Shown in pieces: positions 1-11,599 of a stretch of 64,000 nt of DNA (positions are counted from its first letter, which is position 1; every line of letters starts with the position of its first letter). The position numbers were made by a program, and so were the translations under genes. The stretch comes from Pontibacter lucknowensis (lineage in GTDB: Bacteria; Bacteroidota; Bacteroidia; Cytophagales; Hymenobacteraceae). A model generated the notes under the pieces. It was given only the letters and a program-made list of their open reading frames with translations. It made no database searches and was not told where the DNA came from. The stretch covers positions 310,001 to 374,000 of the forward strand of contig NZ_FTNM01000005.1 in NCBI RefSeq assembly GCF_900156415.1. Reading direction: 5' to 3'.

Positions 1-1351
<1,351 letters not shown>

Positions 1352-1636
1352 TTAGGTCAGTGTTTAATTAGTTAATTTCGGAGCTCATAGCCTGCCGCCA
1401 TTTCCTGGCTGGCGAGCCAACAATTCCCCTGCGCTAGTTTAAGAAGCAAATATAAGAGTCTTTTTCGATAAGGCTAAACCTTCGCCCGGTGTTTCATTTG
1501 CATCATTCTCCAAGCTCTTCTTTTTTGCAAAATTGGACAATTATAAGGTCCCACCCCTCACTCAAATGCAACCGAATTTTATACTTCTCGTTTTTAGCCA
1601 ATGTGCTTACCTTATCAGAAATTTGTACCCTTAGAT

Positions 1637-2515
1637 ATGTTTTCGAAATTTAAGATTAACTATAGCTATTTATTATTTCTTTCATTTATCCTATTTTCTA
1701 CCGCCTGCACAGATAATCAGACAGAAGAAGAAATAGAACCCCAACTGGAAGAGTCCCCGCTTCGAATCCTGCCTTTGGGCAATTCCATTACGCAGGGAGG
1801 TGAAACGCATCCCAGTTACCGGTACGAACTCTGGAAAATGCTGGTGGATGCCGGACTGGACTTTGAGTTTGTAGGCTCTATGGATACGAACTGGCACTTT
1901 GATGCAACCAACCCGGAACGGAGTGCCGATGCAGCCTCGCCTGTAATCGGGCAGGAATATAAAGGTGCTAAATTTTCTAACAAGCATGAAGGTCATTGGG
2001 GCTGGACGACCAGTGACATGCTGAATGGTTACGAAAAACCCACCCAGTACAAGCGTGACAAAGGAAAGTTAAGTGATTGGCTTAAAGGCTACACGCCTGA
2101 TGTGGTACTCATGCACCTGGGTACAAATGACATGATTCATAGCAAGACGACAAAGGGCACTCTGGAGCGGATAGAACAGATCATCGGTTTGTTGCGTGCA
2201 GATAACGAAAACGTCGCTATCATGCTGGCCAAGATCACACCTATACCTTCCACTTACGCCAATGTTGATTCTACACAGCATTTTGTATCCCTTATACCTG
2301 AACTGGCTTCACGGCTTTCAACTCAGAAATCTCCAATTATAGTCGTGGACATCAATACCGGTTACAATCCTGACACCTATACCTATGATTCGCTGCACCC
2401 TAACACTGCCGGCGAGAAATTTATCGCTAAGCGTTGGTATGATGCCATCAAAGCGAATGAAGAGACATTGTACAGTTTAGCAGCACAACGCCATCGCAGA
2501 GAGTCAGGAGAGTAG
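1637..2515 (+). CDS. SGNH/GDSL-family hydrolase, lipoprotein
   Basis: Probable esterase of the SGNH hydrolase fold, likely deacylating a glycan or lipid at the cell envelope. The start at 1637 is preferred over the in-frame ATG at 1601 because it yields a lipoprotein signal peptide with Cys24 in FSTAC. Catalytic blocks are visible: GNSIT with nucleophile Ser50, GTND at 162-165, and DSLH with Asp251 and His254. The length of 292 residues fits a single catalytic domain. The next gene encodes a second, related SGNH enzyme with a different export signal, so the two probably act on a shared substrate at different places. The substrate cannot be read from sequence. Confidence 0.82.
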   Translation: MFSKFKINYSYLLFLSFILFSTACTDNQTEEEIEPQLEESPLRILPLGNSITQGGETHPSYRYELWKMLVDAGLDFEFVGSMDTNWHFDATNPERSADAASPVIGQEYKGAKFSNKHEGHWGWTTSDMLNGYEKPTQYKRDKGKLSDWLKGYTPDVVLMHLGTNDMIHSKTTKGTLERIEQIIGLLRADNENVAIMLAKITPIPSTYANVDSTQHFVSLIPELASRLSTQKSPIIVVDINTGYNPDTYTYDSLHPNTAGEKFIAKRWYDAIKANEETLYSLAAQRHRRESGE

Positions 2516-2602
2516 CACCTGAAGTCCACTCATAGGCGCAACTCAATAGGGTTGCGCACGTTTTATGAGCTACTTAGTACCAATCACTTAGCTTACAGCT
2601 CT

Positions 2603-3913
2603 ATGCTCCCCTTTCTCAACCACTACCGAAAACACGCTTATACCCTTCTCCTGCTCCTGCTCATTGGTTTAGATGCCTATCCTCAAGCCCAGCCAGTCAA
2701 AATCATGCCTTTGGGCAATTCGATTACGCAGGGGGACATGGATTTTGTTAGCTATAGGTACCCACTGTGGAAAAAGCTGATTGACTCAGGCGTAAACTTT
2801 GAGTTTGTGGGTTCTCAAACAGAGAATTATGGTGGTACCCCTGATTTTGAAGATTACGAGGGACAATCATTTAGTAACAGACATGAAGGACATTGGGGCT
2901 GGACCACCGACCAGATCCTGATCAACATAGCACAGTGGGCAGACACCTACAAACCGGACATTGTTTTGATGCACCTCGGCACAAACGACATGTTCTCTGA
3001 TCAGGATATAGATGGTACTGTAGAAGAAATAGAAGCCGTAATCAATGCAATTCATGAGAAATCTCCAAGAGTTACTGTCTTCCTAGCTAAATTAATTCCA
3101 GCAGACGGCCAGGTAGTTGGACCGACTAAAGCTCAAAACATCCAGCTATTAAATCAGCAAATCGAAGCAATAGCAAATGGGCAATCCTCTGATGGTCCTC
3201 CCATTATATTAGTAGATCAAAACACCGATTTTGATGCAAGAGAAGGGAAAGACACCTATGACGGTATTCATCCGAACGATAGTGGCATGGAAAAAATGGC
3301 CCAGGTTTGGTTTGAGGCCATTATGAACGAGATTATCATTCCGCTTCCGGTCGAGCTGCACAGTTTCAAAGGCAAGCCGACCCAAAGCGGCTTACAGCTG
3401 GATTGGGAAACTGCTTCGGAGCAGGACAACGCTTATTTCGAAGTACAGCGCAGCCAAACTGCTACAGAGTTTGCTGTCATTGGTCGTGTAGAAGGTTCAG
3501 GCACTACCTCCTTACCTCAGAGCTATACCTTCCAGGACACAGAAGCTGGCAATGGTGTAAACTACTACCGCCTCCGCCAGGTAGATTTTGATGGCACAGA
3601 TAATTTCTCGCCGGTGCTGGCTGTGAGCCTGATGCAGGCCACTACGGAAGAGATGCGCGTATACCCAACCCGCACCAAAAGCGATAGCCCGGTCACGGTC
3701 CAAATGCTGGCATTGCAGCCTATGGAGAAGTTCAGTATTTCGATCTATACCCTGGAAGGAAAACTTGTAAAGGAGTTTGAAGCAGAAGCTGACAATCGGG
3801 GGAATTTCATACAACTGCTCAACACCGCAGAACTGAGTGACGGTGTGATGTATATGGTTCGGGCTACACTACCGGGCAGGGCCTTTATTCGCCACCTGCT
3901 CGTCGATCGTTAA
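2603..3913 (+). CDS. SGNH/GDSL hydrolase with type IX secretion C-terminal domain
   Basis: Secreted esterase-like enzyme. The start at 2603 gives a typical signal peptide (a leucine-rich core ending near YPQAQ); an in-frame ATG at 2552 adds an unlikely N-terminal extension. The catalytic domain carries GNSIT (Ser40), GTND (126-129) and DGIH (Asp220, His223). After about residue 250 comes the linker typical of type IX cargo (LPVELHSFKG, then an FnIII-like strand set with YFEVQRS and NYYRLRQVD). The C-terminus is a type A sorting domain of about 80 residues ending HLLVDR. This predicts passage through the outer membrane by T9SS and surface attachment or release. It is adjacent to and similar in its first domain to the lipoprotein hydrolase upstream. 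Confidence 0.85.
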   Translation: MLPFLNHYRKHAYTLLLLLLIGLDAYPQAQPVKIMPLGNSITQGDMDFVSYRYPLWKKLIDSGVNFEFVGSQTENYGGTPDFEDYEGQSFSNRHEGHWGWTTDQILINIAQWADTYKPDIVLMHLGTNDMFSDQDIDGTVEEIEAVINAIHEKSPRVTVFLAKLIPADGQVVGPTKAQNIQLLNQQIEAIANGQSSDGPPIILVDQNTDFDAREGKDTYDGIHPNDSGMEKMAQVWFEAIMNEIIIPLPVELHSFKGKPTQSGLQLDWETASEQDNAYFEVQRSQTATEFAVIGRVEGSGTTSLPQSYTFQDTEAGNGVNYYRLRQVDFDGTDNFSPVLAVSLMQATTEEMRVYPTRTKSDSPVTVQMLALQPMEKFSISIYTLEGKLVKEFEAEADNRGNFIQLLNTAELSDGVMYMVRATLPGRAFIRHLLVDR

Positions 3914-3926
3914 ACTCAGCCTATAC

Positions 3927-4556
3927 CTACTGACTATTACCTTGTTGCCTGAGCAGGCGTATCACCTCTTCGTCGCTTACCTGCCCGAACTCTTCATAAA
4001 ACTGCCCCACCGCCTGAAAGAAAGGGGGTACCAGCAGACATACCACCTCGTCCACAATAGCCTCGAACTGTGCAATTGCAGCTTGTGGAGCTACGGGCAC
4101 AGCTACAATAATCTTGCGGGGCTGCTTATGCCGGGCCATATTCACGGTAGACAACAGCGTTTTGCCGGTTGCAATACCATCATCCACAATGATTACGATG
4201 CGGTCGCGAAGGTCAACGGGCTGCCGATCGCCCATAAATAACTTATACTTTTGACGCAGGCTTGTTTTTATACGCTCAACCTCAGCCTGTATGTATTCCT
4301 CTGGCACATCAGACCTGTTATCCACCTCCACATCCACCAGACTCACCGCTCCTATCGCAAACTCCGGATTAGCCGGGTGGCCTATCTTCTTGGACACGAT
4401 CACATCCAGTGGCATATCCAGTCGCTTGGCGATAGGTGCTGCCACAGGCACTCCTCCCCTAGGTATAGCCAACACCACTCCTTTCTGCCCCTTATAATGC
4501 TCCAGCCGATCGGCCAGCATCTCCGCAGCTACCTGCCTGTTGGGTATCGTTTCCAT
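3927..4556 (-). CDS. Phosphoribosyltransferase family protein
   Basis: Type I phosphoribosyltransferase fold, 209 residues. The PRPP-binding loop is clear at about 120-133 (VIIVDDGIATGKT), and an IPRGG segment at 31-35 is typical of the branch found next to or fused with dienelactone hydrolases. It lies downstream of such a hydrolase on the same strand, 150 bp apart, so this is the split form of an arrangement that is a single fused protein in other bacteria (known of the family). The actual base or other acceptor is not known for this branch. No purine- or pyrimidine-salvage-specific motif is evident. Confidence 0.82.
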   Translation of the reverse strand: METIPNRQVAAEMLADRLEHYKGQKGVVLAIPRGGVPVAAPIAKRLDMPLDVIVSKKIGHPANPEFAIGAVSLVDVEVDNRSDVPEEYIQAEVERIKTSLRQKYKLFMGDRQPVDLRDRIVIIVDDGIATGKTLLSTVNMARHKQPRKIIVAVPVAPQAAIAQFEAIVDEVVCLLVPPFFQAVGQFYEEFGQVSDEEVIRLLRQQGNSQ

Positions 4557-4569
4557 GGTTTCTTATTTT

Positions 4570-4705
4570 ATTGAGTGATTGAGTGTATGAGTGGTTTAAT
4601 GAGTTTCCAGCAGGGGATTCTGATTGGTGAATCATGTTGAACTGGGTATTACTTTCTAACAACCGAATCATCAATCCATTATTTAAAAACAATCACTCAT
4701 TCACC
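4570..4705. repeat. Inverted TGAGTGA/TCACTCA simple repeats between two genes
   Basis: At 4570-4594 there are imperfect copies of TGAGTGA-like units (ATTGAGTGATTGAGTG and onward). At 4690-4705 the complementary unit CAATCACTCATTCACC appears. TGAGTGATTG and CAATCACTCA form a 10-bp inverted pair about 100 bp apart, so a transcript could fold. The same family recurs at 6222-6257 and 6396-6426. Confidence 0.6.
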
Positions 4706-4707
4706 AA

Positions 4708-5385
4708 CTATCTCTCTCTCAACGGGTGCTGTTTGCCGGGCTCCAGATATTTCCGGAACCAGTCAGTTGCCAGTTGGGCTGCCATTTCCAGTGCTCCCGG
4801 CTCTTCGAACAAGTGGGTGGCGTCGGGCACTATCTCCAGGTCTTTGAGGCAAAGCATCTGGTCCTGCGCCCGCTTGTTTAGCTCTAATACCTCTTCATCC
4901 AGTCCTCCCACGATCAGCAGCGTCGGGGTTTGCACATCGGCCAGCACTTCATTAGCCAAGTCGGGGCGTCCACCGCGACTTACAACAGCGCCAATTATGT
5001 CTGCTCCCAAAGCAGCAGCAGCGCTTATGGCAGAGGCTGCTCCGGTGCTGGCTCCAAATAGTCCGATGCGCAGGTTTTGGACATGCTCCTGATGTTGCAC
5101 CCAATTCACTGCGTCGATCAGGCGCGTCGTGAGCAGTTGAATGTCGAATCGGTTCTCCTGCCGCTGGTCCTCCTCTTCGGTGAGCAGATCGAACAGCAGC
5201 GTTGCAAATCGGGAGCGCTGCAGATGGTCTGCCACAAAGCGGTTGCGTGAACTGAGTCGGCTACTGCCGCTACCATGCGAGAAAATCACCAGTCCCTTTG
5301 CATTTTCCGGCACAGCCAGGTCGCCGATGAGCCGCACATTCCCAGCCTCAATCTGTACACTATCGTTGAATATGAAATTTGCCAT
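4708..5385 (-). CDS. Dienelactone hydrolase / alpha-beta hydrolase family protein
   Basis: Alpha/beta hydrolase of 225 residues, presumably cytoplasmic (no signal peptide). The nucleophile elbow is GASTG with Ser113. Asp163 (GGLDEEV) and His191 (DATHLF) complete a plausible triad, and HGSGSSR near residue 38 forms the oxyanion-hole region. This branch is usually annotated as a dienelactone hydrolase-like protein and is often fused to the phosphoribosyltransferase that here is the next gene on the same strand. The physiological substrate is unknown. Confidence 0.82.
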   Translation of the reverse strand: MANFIFNDSVQIEAGNVRLIGDLAVPENAKGLVIFSHGSGSSRLSSRNRFVADHLQRSRFATLLFDLLTEEEDQRQENRFDIQLLTTRLIDAVNWVQHQEHVQNLRIGLFGASTGAASAISAAAALGADIIGAVVSRGGRPDLANEVLADVQTPTLLIVGGLDEEVLELNKRAQDQMLCLKDLEIVPDATHLFEEPGALEMAAQLATDWFRKYLEPGKQHPLRER

Positions 5386-5529
5386 TTAGTTTGTTTTCGT
5401 TTGTAAAGCTTCAGTATGATTTACGTCTTGAAATAGCAATAGTTAAAATACGGTGTTTGCCAAAGCCCTCAGGTATAAGCCGTACGGCTCAAAACAGCGT
5501 ATAGTACGCTATACCTAGAATCGAGACCT

Positions 5530-6219
5530 ATGCGTAGTACTATCTTTACTTTTATGGCTTGCCTGCTACTGGTACCAGGTACAACATCCTGTGGGTCCGG
5601 CGACTCAGAGCAGAATATGGCAGAGCAGCGGGCAAATGAGCATCAGCGGCTGGAAGAGGTTCAGGAAGAGCATCTCCGTAGAGGAATCGTACCAAATCAG
5701 GATACCATGGCTTTTGCGCAGGCCTTTTCCGTCTTCCTGACATCCTTGCAGGCATCTGACGCCAACATCCTCAATCAGTTCATCCACCCAGATCATGGGC
5801 TTTGGGTCATCGAGCAGCCTGGAGCCATGCCTAAAATGACGCACGTTACGGACATCAATGATTTCAAGCGGGAGTTTCAGAACAGGTCTTTTTTTACTGT
5901 TGGCGATGAGGTAAAAACCTGTGATCTGCAGGAAGAGGCATGGCCCTCGTTTGACTGTGCCGACATGGACTACGACCAAGGCCAATCGGGGTACAGCAAA
6001 GAGGGCTGTTTCGTTTCAGGACCCTCTAAATTTCAGCAAAGCGGTTACTGGGACTACGCCAGCCTCTCAGATACCGAAATCAGGCAGATCAAGGCCACCC
6101 TGCCTCTTGTGCAAAGATCAGTGTTGCACACGGCCACTTCCTTTGAGTTTCACTTTGGCCCTGTACACGGACAATGGCGCTTGCTTTTCGCCAAACTGAT
6201 CCACCCCTGCAGTGCGTGA
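5530..6219 (+). CDS. Hypothetical lipoprotein
   Basis: A 229-residue protein I do not recognise. It begins with a signal peptide of lipoprotein type, with Cys21 in GTTSC. A charged, Glu/Gln-rich stretch follows to about residue 55, which could be a short helix or coiled coil. The rest is a soluble domain, Trp/Phe-rich, with several Cys (CDLQEEAWPSFDCADMD, a GCF near 158 and the penultimate CSA) that could form disulphides in the periplasm. It is transcribed alone, divergent from the hydrolase upstream. Function is unknown. Confidence 0.7.
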   Translation: MRSTIFTFMACLLLVPGTTSCGSGDSEQNMAEQRANEHQRLEEVQEEHLRRGIVPNQDTMAFAQAFSVFLTSLQASDANILNQFIHPDHGLWVIEQPGAMPKMTHVTDINDFKREFQNRSFFTVGDEVKTCDLQEEAWPSFDCADMDYDQGQSGYSKEGCFVSGPSKFQQSGYWDYASLSDTEIRQIKATLPLVQRSVLHTATSFEFHFGPVHGQWRLLFAKLIHPCSA

Positions 6220-6221
6220 TT

Positions 6222-6426
6222 TATTGAGTGAGTTGGTGAGGGAGTGATTGAGTGAGTTCTAATTTAGTAGTTGAACGATTGAATGAGAAGAGCCTAAACC
6301 AATCTTCACTCAAACTTATCCCAAGGGAGAAGCAATAAGAGAAACACAAAAAATTGAACTGCTAAAACACCCAAACGTAATCTCAATCAAAAAATATTCA
6401 CTCATTCACTCATTCACTCATTCACT
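6222..6426. repeat. TGAGTGA-type repeats and an 8-bp ATTCACTC tandem array
   Basis: After the lipoprotein stop, 6222-6257 holds imperfect GAGTGAGTT/GAGTGATTG repeats. At 6396-6426 there is a clean tandem array of ATTCACTC, 3.9 copies, ending 9 bp before the endonuclease V start codon. The two sets are complementary, so they form an inverted pair around about 140 bp of AT-rich sequence. Confidence 0.75.
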
Positions 6427-6435
6427 AAATCCCCC

Positions 6436-7119
6436 ATGCCCTACTACCGTCGCTTCGACCAACCTGCTCCCGACCCTGCCCTGCTTGCCCGCCTAACCGA
6501 GCAGCAACGGGAAATGCAGAAGCAAATCATCATCCAGAAGCCCGATTTTGACCTGAAGCTGATCGCCGGTTGTGACTCTTCTTTTGTGGGGGAGGATCAT
6601 ATACTTTCGGTTTTTGTGCTGCTATCGTACCCGGAGCTGGAAGTGCTCGAGAAGGTATGGCACTATGGTGAGGTGGAGCTGCCCTACGTTCCCGGCTTTC
6701 TGTCTTTCCGGGAAGCGCCTAATCTACTCAAGGCCTATGAGAAACTGCAACAGAAGCCCGACCTGATCATGGTAGACGGACACGGCATCTCCCACCCCCG
6801 CCGCTTAGGTATAGCCACGCACTTAGGACTGCAACTTAATAAGCCAACGATGGGTGTAGCCAAAAAAGTGCTGGTTGGCAAGTATAAGGAGCCCGATACG
6901 TTAAAAGGCTCTGTTTCGCCGCTGGAGCACAAAGGCGAACTGGTCGGAAACGTGCTGCGCACCAAGGATAATGTGAAGCCTGTGTTTATCTCGCCGGGCC
7001 ACCTGATGGACCTGCCATCTGCTACCGAGATTGCGCTGGCTTGTGCAACGAAGTATAAATTGCCAGAACCAACGAGGTTGGCAGACCACTACGCGGCGGT
7101 GTTCAAAAAGCTTGTCTAA
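6436..7119 (+). CDS. nfi: Endonuclease V (deoxyinosine 3'-endonuclease)
   Basis: Cuts DNA at the second phosphodiester bond 3' of deoxyinosine, starting repair of deaminated adenine. At 227 residues it has the normal family length. Visible motifs are AGCDSSF with catalytic Asp47, YVPGFLSFRE with the strand-separating Tyr84 and catalytic Glu93, and VDGHG with Asp114. GVAKKVLVGKY at 140-150 is also family-typical. An 8-bp tandem repeat ends 9 bp before the ATG. The stop codon lies inside the left inverted repeat of the GxxExxY element, so that element abuts or has replaced the native 3' end. Confidence 0.95.
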   Translation: MPYYRRFDQPAPDPALLARLTEQQREMQKQIIIQKPDFDLKLIAGCDSSFVGEDHILSVFVLLSYPELEVLEKVWHYGEVELPYVPGFLSFREAPNLLKAYEKLQQKPDLIMVDGHGISHPRRLGIATHLGLQLNKPTMGVAKKVLVGKYKEPDTLKGSVSPLEHKGELVGNVLRTKDNVKPVFISPGHLMDLPSATEIALACATKYKLPEPTRLADHYAAVFKKLV

Positions 7120-7166
7120 ATCAGGATTTTCAGGATTAGAAAGGATGAATAGGATTGATAATGTCT
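7112..7166 (+). repeat. Left 55-bp inverted repeat of the GxxExxY element
   Basis: Begins TTGTCTAAATCAGG and ends TAATGTCT. It matches the reverse complement of 7692-7746 at 50 of 55 positions. It contains four AGGAT units starting at 7123, 7132, 7142 and 7151, that is, spaced 9-10 bp and so on one face of the helix. The stop codon of nfi (7117-7119) lies inside it. Confidence 0.85.
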
Positions 7167-7189
7167 ATATATATGTAGACATTTAAACA

Positions 7190-7240
7190 ATGACACCACA
7201 AACTATGCAGCAGACTGATGATATCACGTTCAAAATATAG
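7190..7240 (+). pseudogene. Frameshifted 5' end of the GxxExxY gene
   Basis: An ATG at 7190 opens a 16-codon frame containing DDITFKI that ends in TAG at 7238. Restoring one A in the run just before that stop would continue through IGCA into the ATG at 7249, giving exactly 20 extra residues and the usual N-terminus of GxxExxY proteins. This is a one-base deletion or a sequencing error; the gene is drawn from the downstream ATG because that is what can be read. Confidence 0.65.
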
Positions 7241-7248
7241 GATGCGCA

Positions 7249-7584
7249 ATGAAGGTTCATAATACTATTGGGAGTGGATTTCAGGAAGTGATTTATCAAC
7301 GCTGCCTTGCTATAGAATTTGAAAAAGCAGGACTCGGCTTTGAAAGAGAGAAGGAACACACAATTTATTATGATGGAGCAGAGGTTGGTAGCAGAAGAGC
7401 TGATTTTATTGTAGAGGACACCGTAGTTGTAGAGCTAAAAACCATCGTTAATCTTGAGGACATCCACCTAGCTCAGGCAAAGAACTATACCGTGGCCTAT
7501 AACTATCCTATCGGCCTGCTGATAAACTTCGGAGCACTTAGCCTTCAATACAAAAAGGTTTTCAACAACAGACCTATTAAATGA
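7249..7584 (+). CDS. GxxExxY protein (PD-(D/E)xK nuclease-like fold)
   Basis: Small protein of the GxxExxY family (111 residues as read; about 20 more if the upstream frameshift is repaired). The defining motif is GFQEVIY at 10-16. A PD-(D/E)xK-type signature follows: Asp52 in RADF, then Glu62 and Lys64 in VELK. The family has no established function; the fold is that of restriction-type and homing-type nucleases. It sits centrally between 55-bp inverted repeats (7112-7166 and 7692-7746), like the sole gene of a tiny mobile element, and its neighbours nfi and clpB are ordinary core genes. No transposase is present. Confidence 0.82.
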   Translation: MKVHNTIGSGFQEVIYQRCLAIEFEKAGLGFEREKEHTIYYDGAEVGSRRADFIVEDTVVVELKTIVNLEDIHLAQAKNYTVAYNYPIGLLINFGALSLQYKKVFNNRPIK

Positions 7585-7691
7585 AATTCTAATCAGATAC
7601 ATACTTATTACTCCTATATTTACCTACCCAATTTGCCTATACTTCCATAACTAAGGTCATTAATTCATTTGGCGAGCAAGACAATACAAAC

Positions 7692-7746
7692 AGACATTAT
7701 CAATTCTGTCCATCCTTTCTAATTCTGAAAATCCTGATTCAGACAA
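7692..7746 (-). repeat. Right 55-bp inverted repeat of the GxxExxY element
   Basis: Mirror copy of 7112-7166 with five mismatches, ending AATCCTGATTCAGACAA. The 18-mer AATCCTGATTCAGACAAT at 7730-7747 recurs exactly at 51342-51359. The rest of 7585-7877 shows no gene; a short minus frame here merely reads through this repeat. Confidence 0.85.
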
Positions 7747-7877
7747 TTTGGCGGTTTCTTGTATAGATCCCAACCCAAAACCTGCCATTATTTCAGTAAA
7801 ATCATCTTTAAATCCCATTGGTGTATCCTTTGCTGTGATGCTCGTAGAACTAAAACTAAGGGGAAACAAGTAGGGAT

Positions 7878-10493
<2,616 letters not shown>

Positions 10494-10531
10494 TGAATTG
10501 ATTGTGTATTAAGAGTAAAGTTTAGTTGAAC

Positions 10532-10566
10532 AAAAGGCTTTCCCGTATGGGGAGGCCTTTTTGTTT
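10532..10566 (+). terminator. Intrinsic terminator after clpB
   Basis: AAAAGGCTTTCCC, a GTAT loop, GGGGAGGCCTTTTTG: an imperfect GC-containing stem ending in a T-run, 40 bp after the clpB stop. Confidence 0.8.
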
Positions 10567-10638
10567 TTATAACCACCTGTAGCGGGCAGCCGTACCCAAA
10601 GCACGAACATTCACCACATTTTAATAAGCCCCATACCT

Positions 10639-11076
10639 ATGGACGAATTCATGCAACTGGCGATAGACGAAGCGAAGAAAGGCCGCAGCGAAGGCGGTAT
10701 ACCGATCGGCTCGGTGCTGGTGAAAGACGGCAAAGTAGTCGCGACTGGGCATAACAAGCGGGTGCAGGAGAACAACCCCATTCTGCACGGCGAGATGGAC
10801 TGCCTCAACAACGCCGGCCGCATCGGCTCCTACCGCAACACCGTCATTTACTCCACTCTGATGCCGTGTTACATGTGCGCCGGCACGATCGTGCAGTTCA
10901 AGATACCCAAGGTGATTGTGGGTGAGTCCAAGACCTTTAGCGGCGCCCGTGAGTTTATGGAGTCGCATGGCGTGGAAGTGGTGGACCTGAACCTGCCGGA
11001 ATGCATTGAGATGATGGAGGACTTTATAAAAGAGAAGCCGGAGCTCTGGAACGAGGATATTATGGAGTTGGAGTAG
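10639..11076 (+). CDS. Cytosine deaminase-like nucleoside deaminase (fungal Fcy1 type)
   Basis: Zinc-dependent deaminase of the cytidine deaminase superfamily, 145 residues. Zinc and catalytic motifs are HGE at about 54-56 and PCYMC at about 76-80. Along its length it matches the layout of yeast cytosine deaminase Fcy1 as I remember it: EGGIPIG, GHNKR, NNAGRIGS, TLMPCYMCAGTI, IPKVIVGE and the C-terminal FIKEKPELWNEDI. The likely reaction is cytosine to uracil in pyrimidine salvage, but a guanine or other base specificity cannot be excluded. It is distinct from the TadA-type deaminase at 44.9 kb. Its 3' end overlaps the convergent next gene by 17 bp. Confidence 0.82.
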   Translation: MDEFMQLAIDEAKKGRSEGGIPIGSVLVKDGKVVATGHNKRVQENNPILHGEMDCLNNAGRIGSYRNTVIYSTLMPCYMCAGTIVQFKIPKVIVGESKTFSGAREFMESHGVEVVDLNLPECIEMMEDFIKEKPELWNEDIMELE

Positions 11077-11440
11077 GGTTGTCCCCCTCCAGTACATATT
11101 TCATCGCCTGCTCCTTATCAGCCAGGTCATAGTAGCGGATGCCGTGTTTTTTTACGGTGCTGGCCAGCTTGGCCGACAGCTCCTGCCACTTCTTCTCCCC
11201 CACCATGGCTACACGGCCGTAGTCTAGTCCGTGGATGACATCGAACAGGCCATTCTCGATCGTCGCCACTGGGTTTATCCAGTCTACATCCACCATTTCA
11301 TAGTAGATGTGCGTTTCCTCGTTCTTGAGCATCAGGTCACGCACCATGTTGCGGTACTGGTCGAAATCAGGTATGGTGAGCTTGTCGCGCACGCGCACGG
11401 CCAGTATGTTATCGTGGGTTTCAGGTAGTATTTCGAGCAT
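11060..11440 (-). CDS. SpoIIAA-like / STAS-SEC14 family protein
   Basis: Small cytoplasmic protein (126 residues) resembling the SpoIIAA-like family often annotated as STAS/SEC14 domain-containing. Supporting segments are DNILAVRVRDKLTIPDF, the IYYEMVDV strand, and VAMVGEKKWQELSAKL. The ATG at 11440 is chosen over an upstream in-frame start at 11512 because homologues begin at the MLEIL-type strand and AAGAAGAACG precedes it. The role is unknown; family members are thought to bind lipids or nucleotides at membranes. It is convergent with and overlaps the deaminase by 17 bp. Confidence 0.75.
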   Translation of the reverse strand: MLEILPETHDNILAVRVRDKLTIPDFDQYRNMVRDLMLKNEETHIYYEMVDVDWINPVATIENGLFDVIHGLDYGRVAMVGEKKWQELSAKLASTVKKHGIRYYDLADKEQAMKYVLEGDNPTPTP

Positions 11441-11599
11441 CGTTCTTCTTTTTGGTTTTACATGTTCATACGCACATCCCTCCGAAACTTTACAGGCAGG
11501 TATGGCCGGCACAAACTAAGTTGCAGGAAAACAGCGCCGCATTTGAGCATTTTGCTTCCGAATGCCTATTTTGCAGGTTCAAGCTTCCTGATCAAAAAG

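Noticed and set aside
7112..7746. The GxxExxY inverted repeats as a simple terminator pair
   Set aside because: The arms are over 500 bp apart, 55 bp long, contain ordered AGGAT units and recur as solo copies elsewhere, which fits element ends better.
7660..7869. Minus-strand 69-codon frame after the GxxExxY gene
   Set aside because: It simply reads through the right inverted repeat and has no recognisable protein features.
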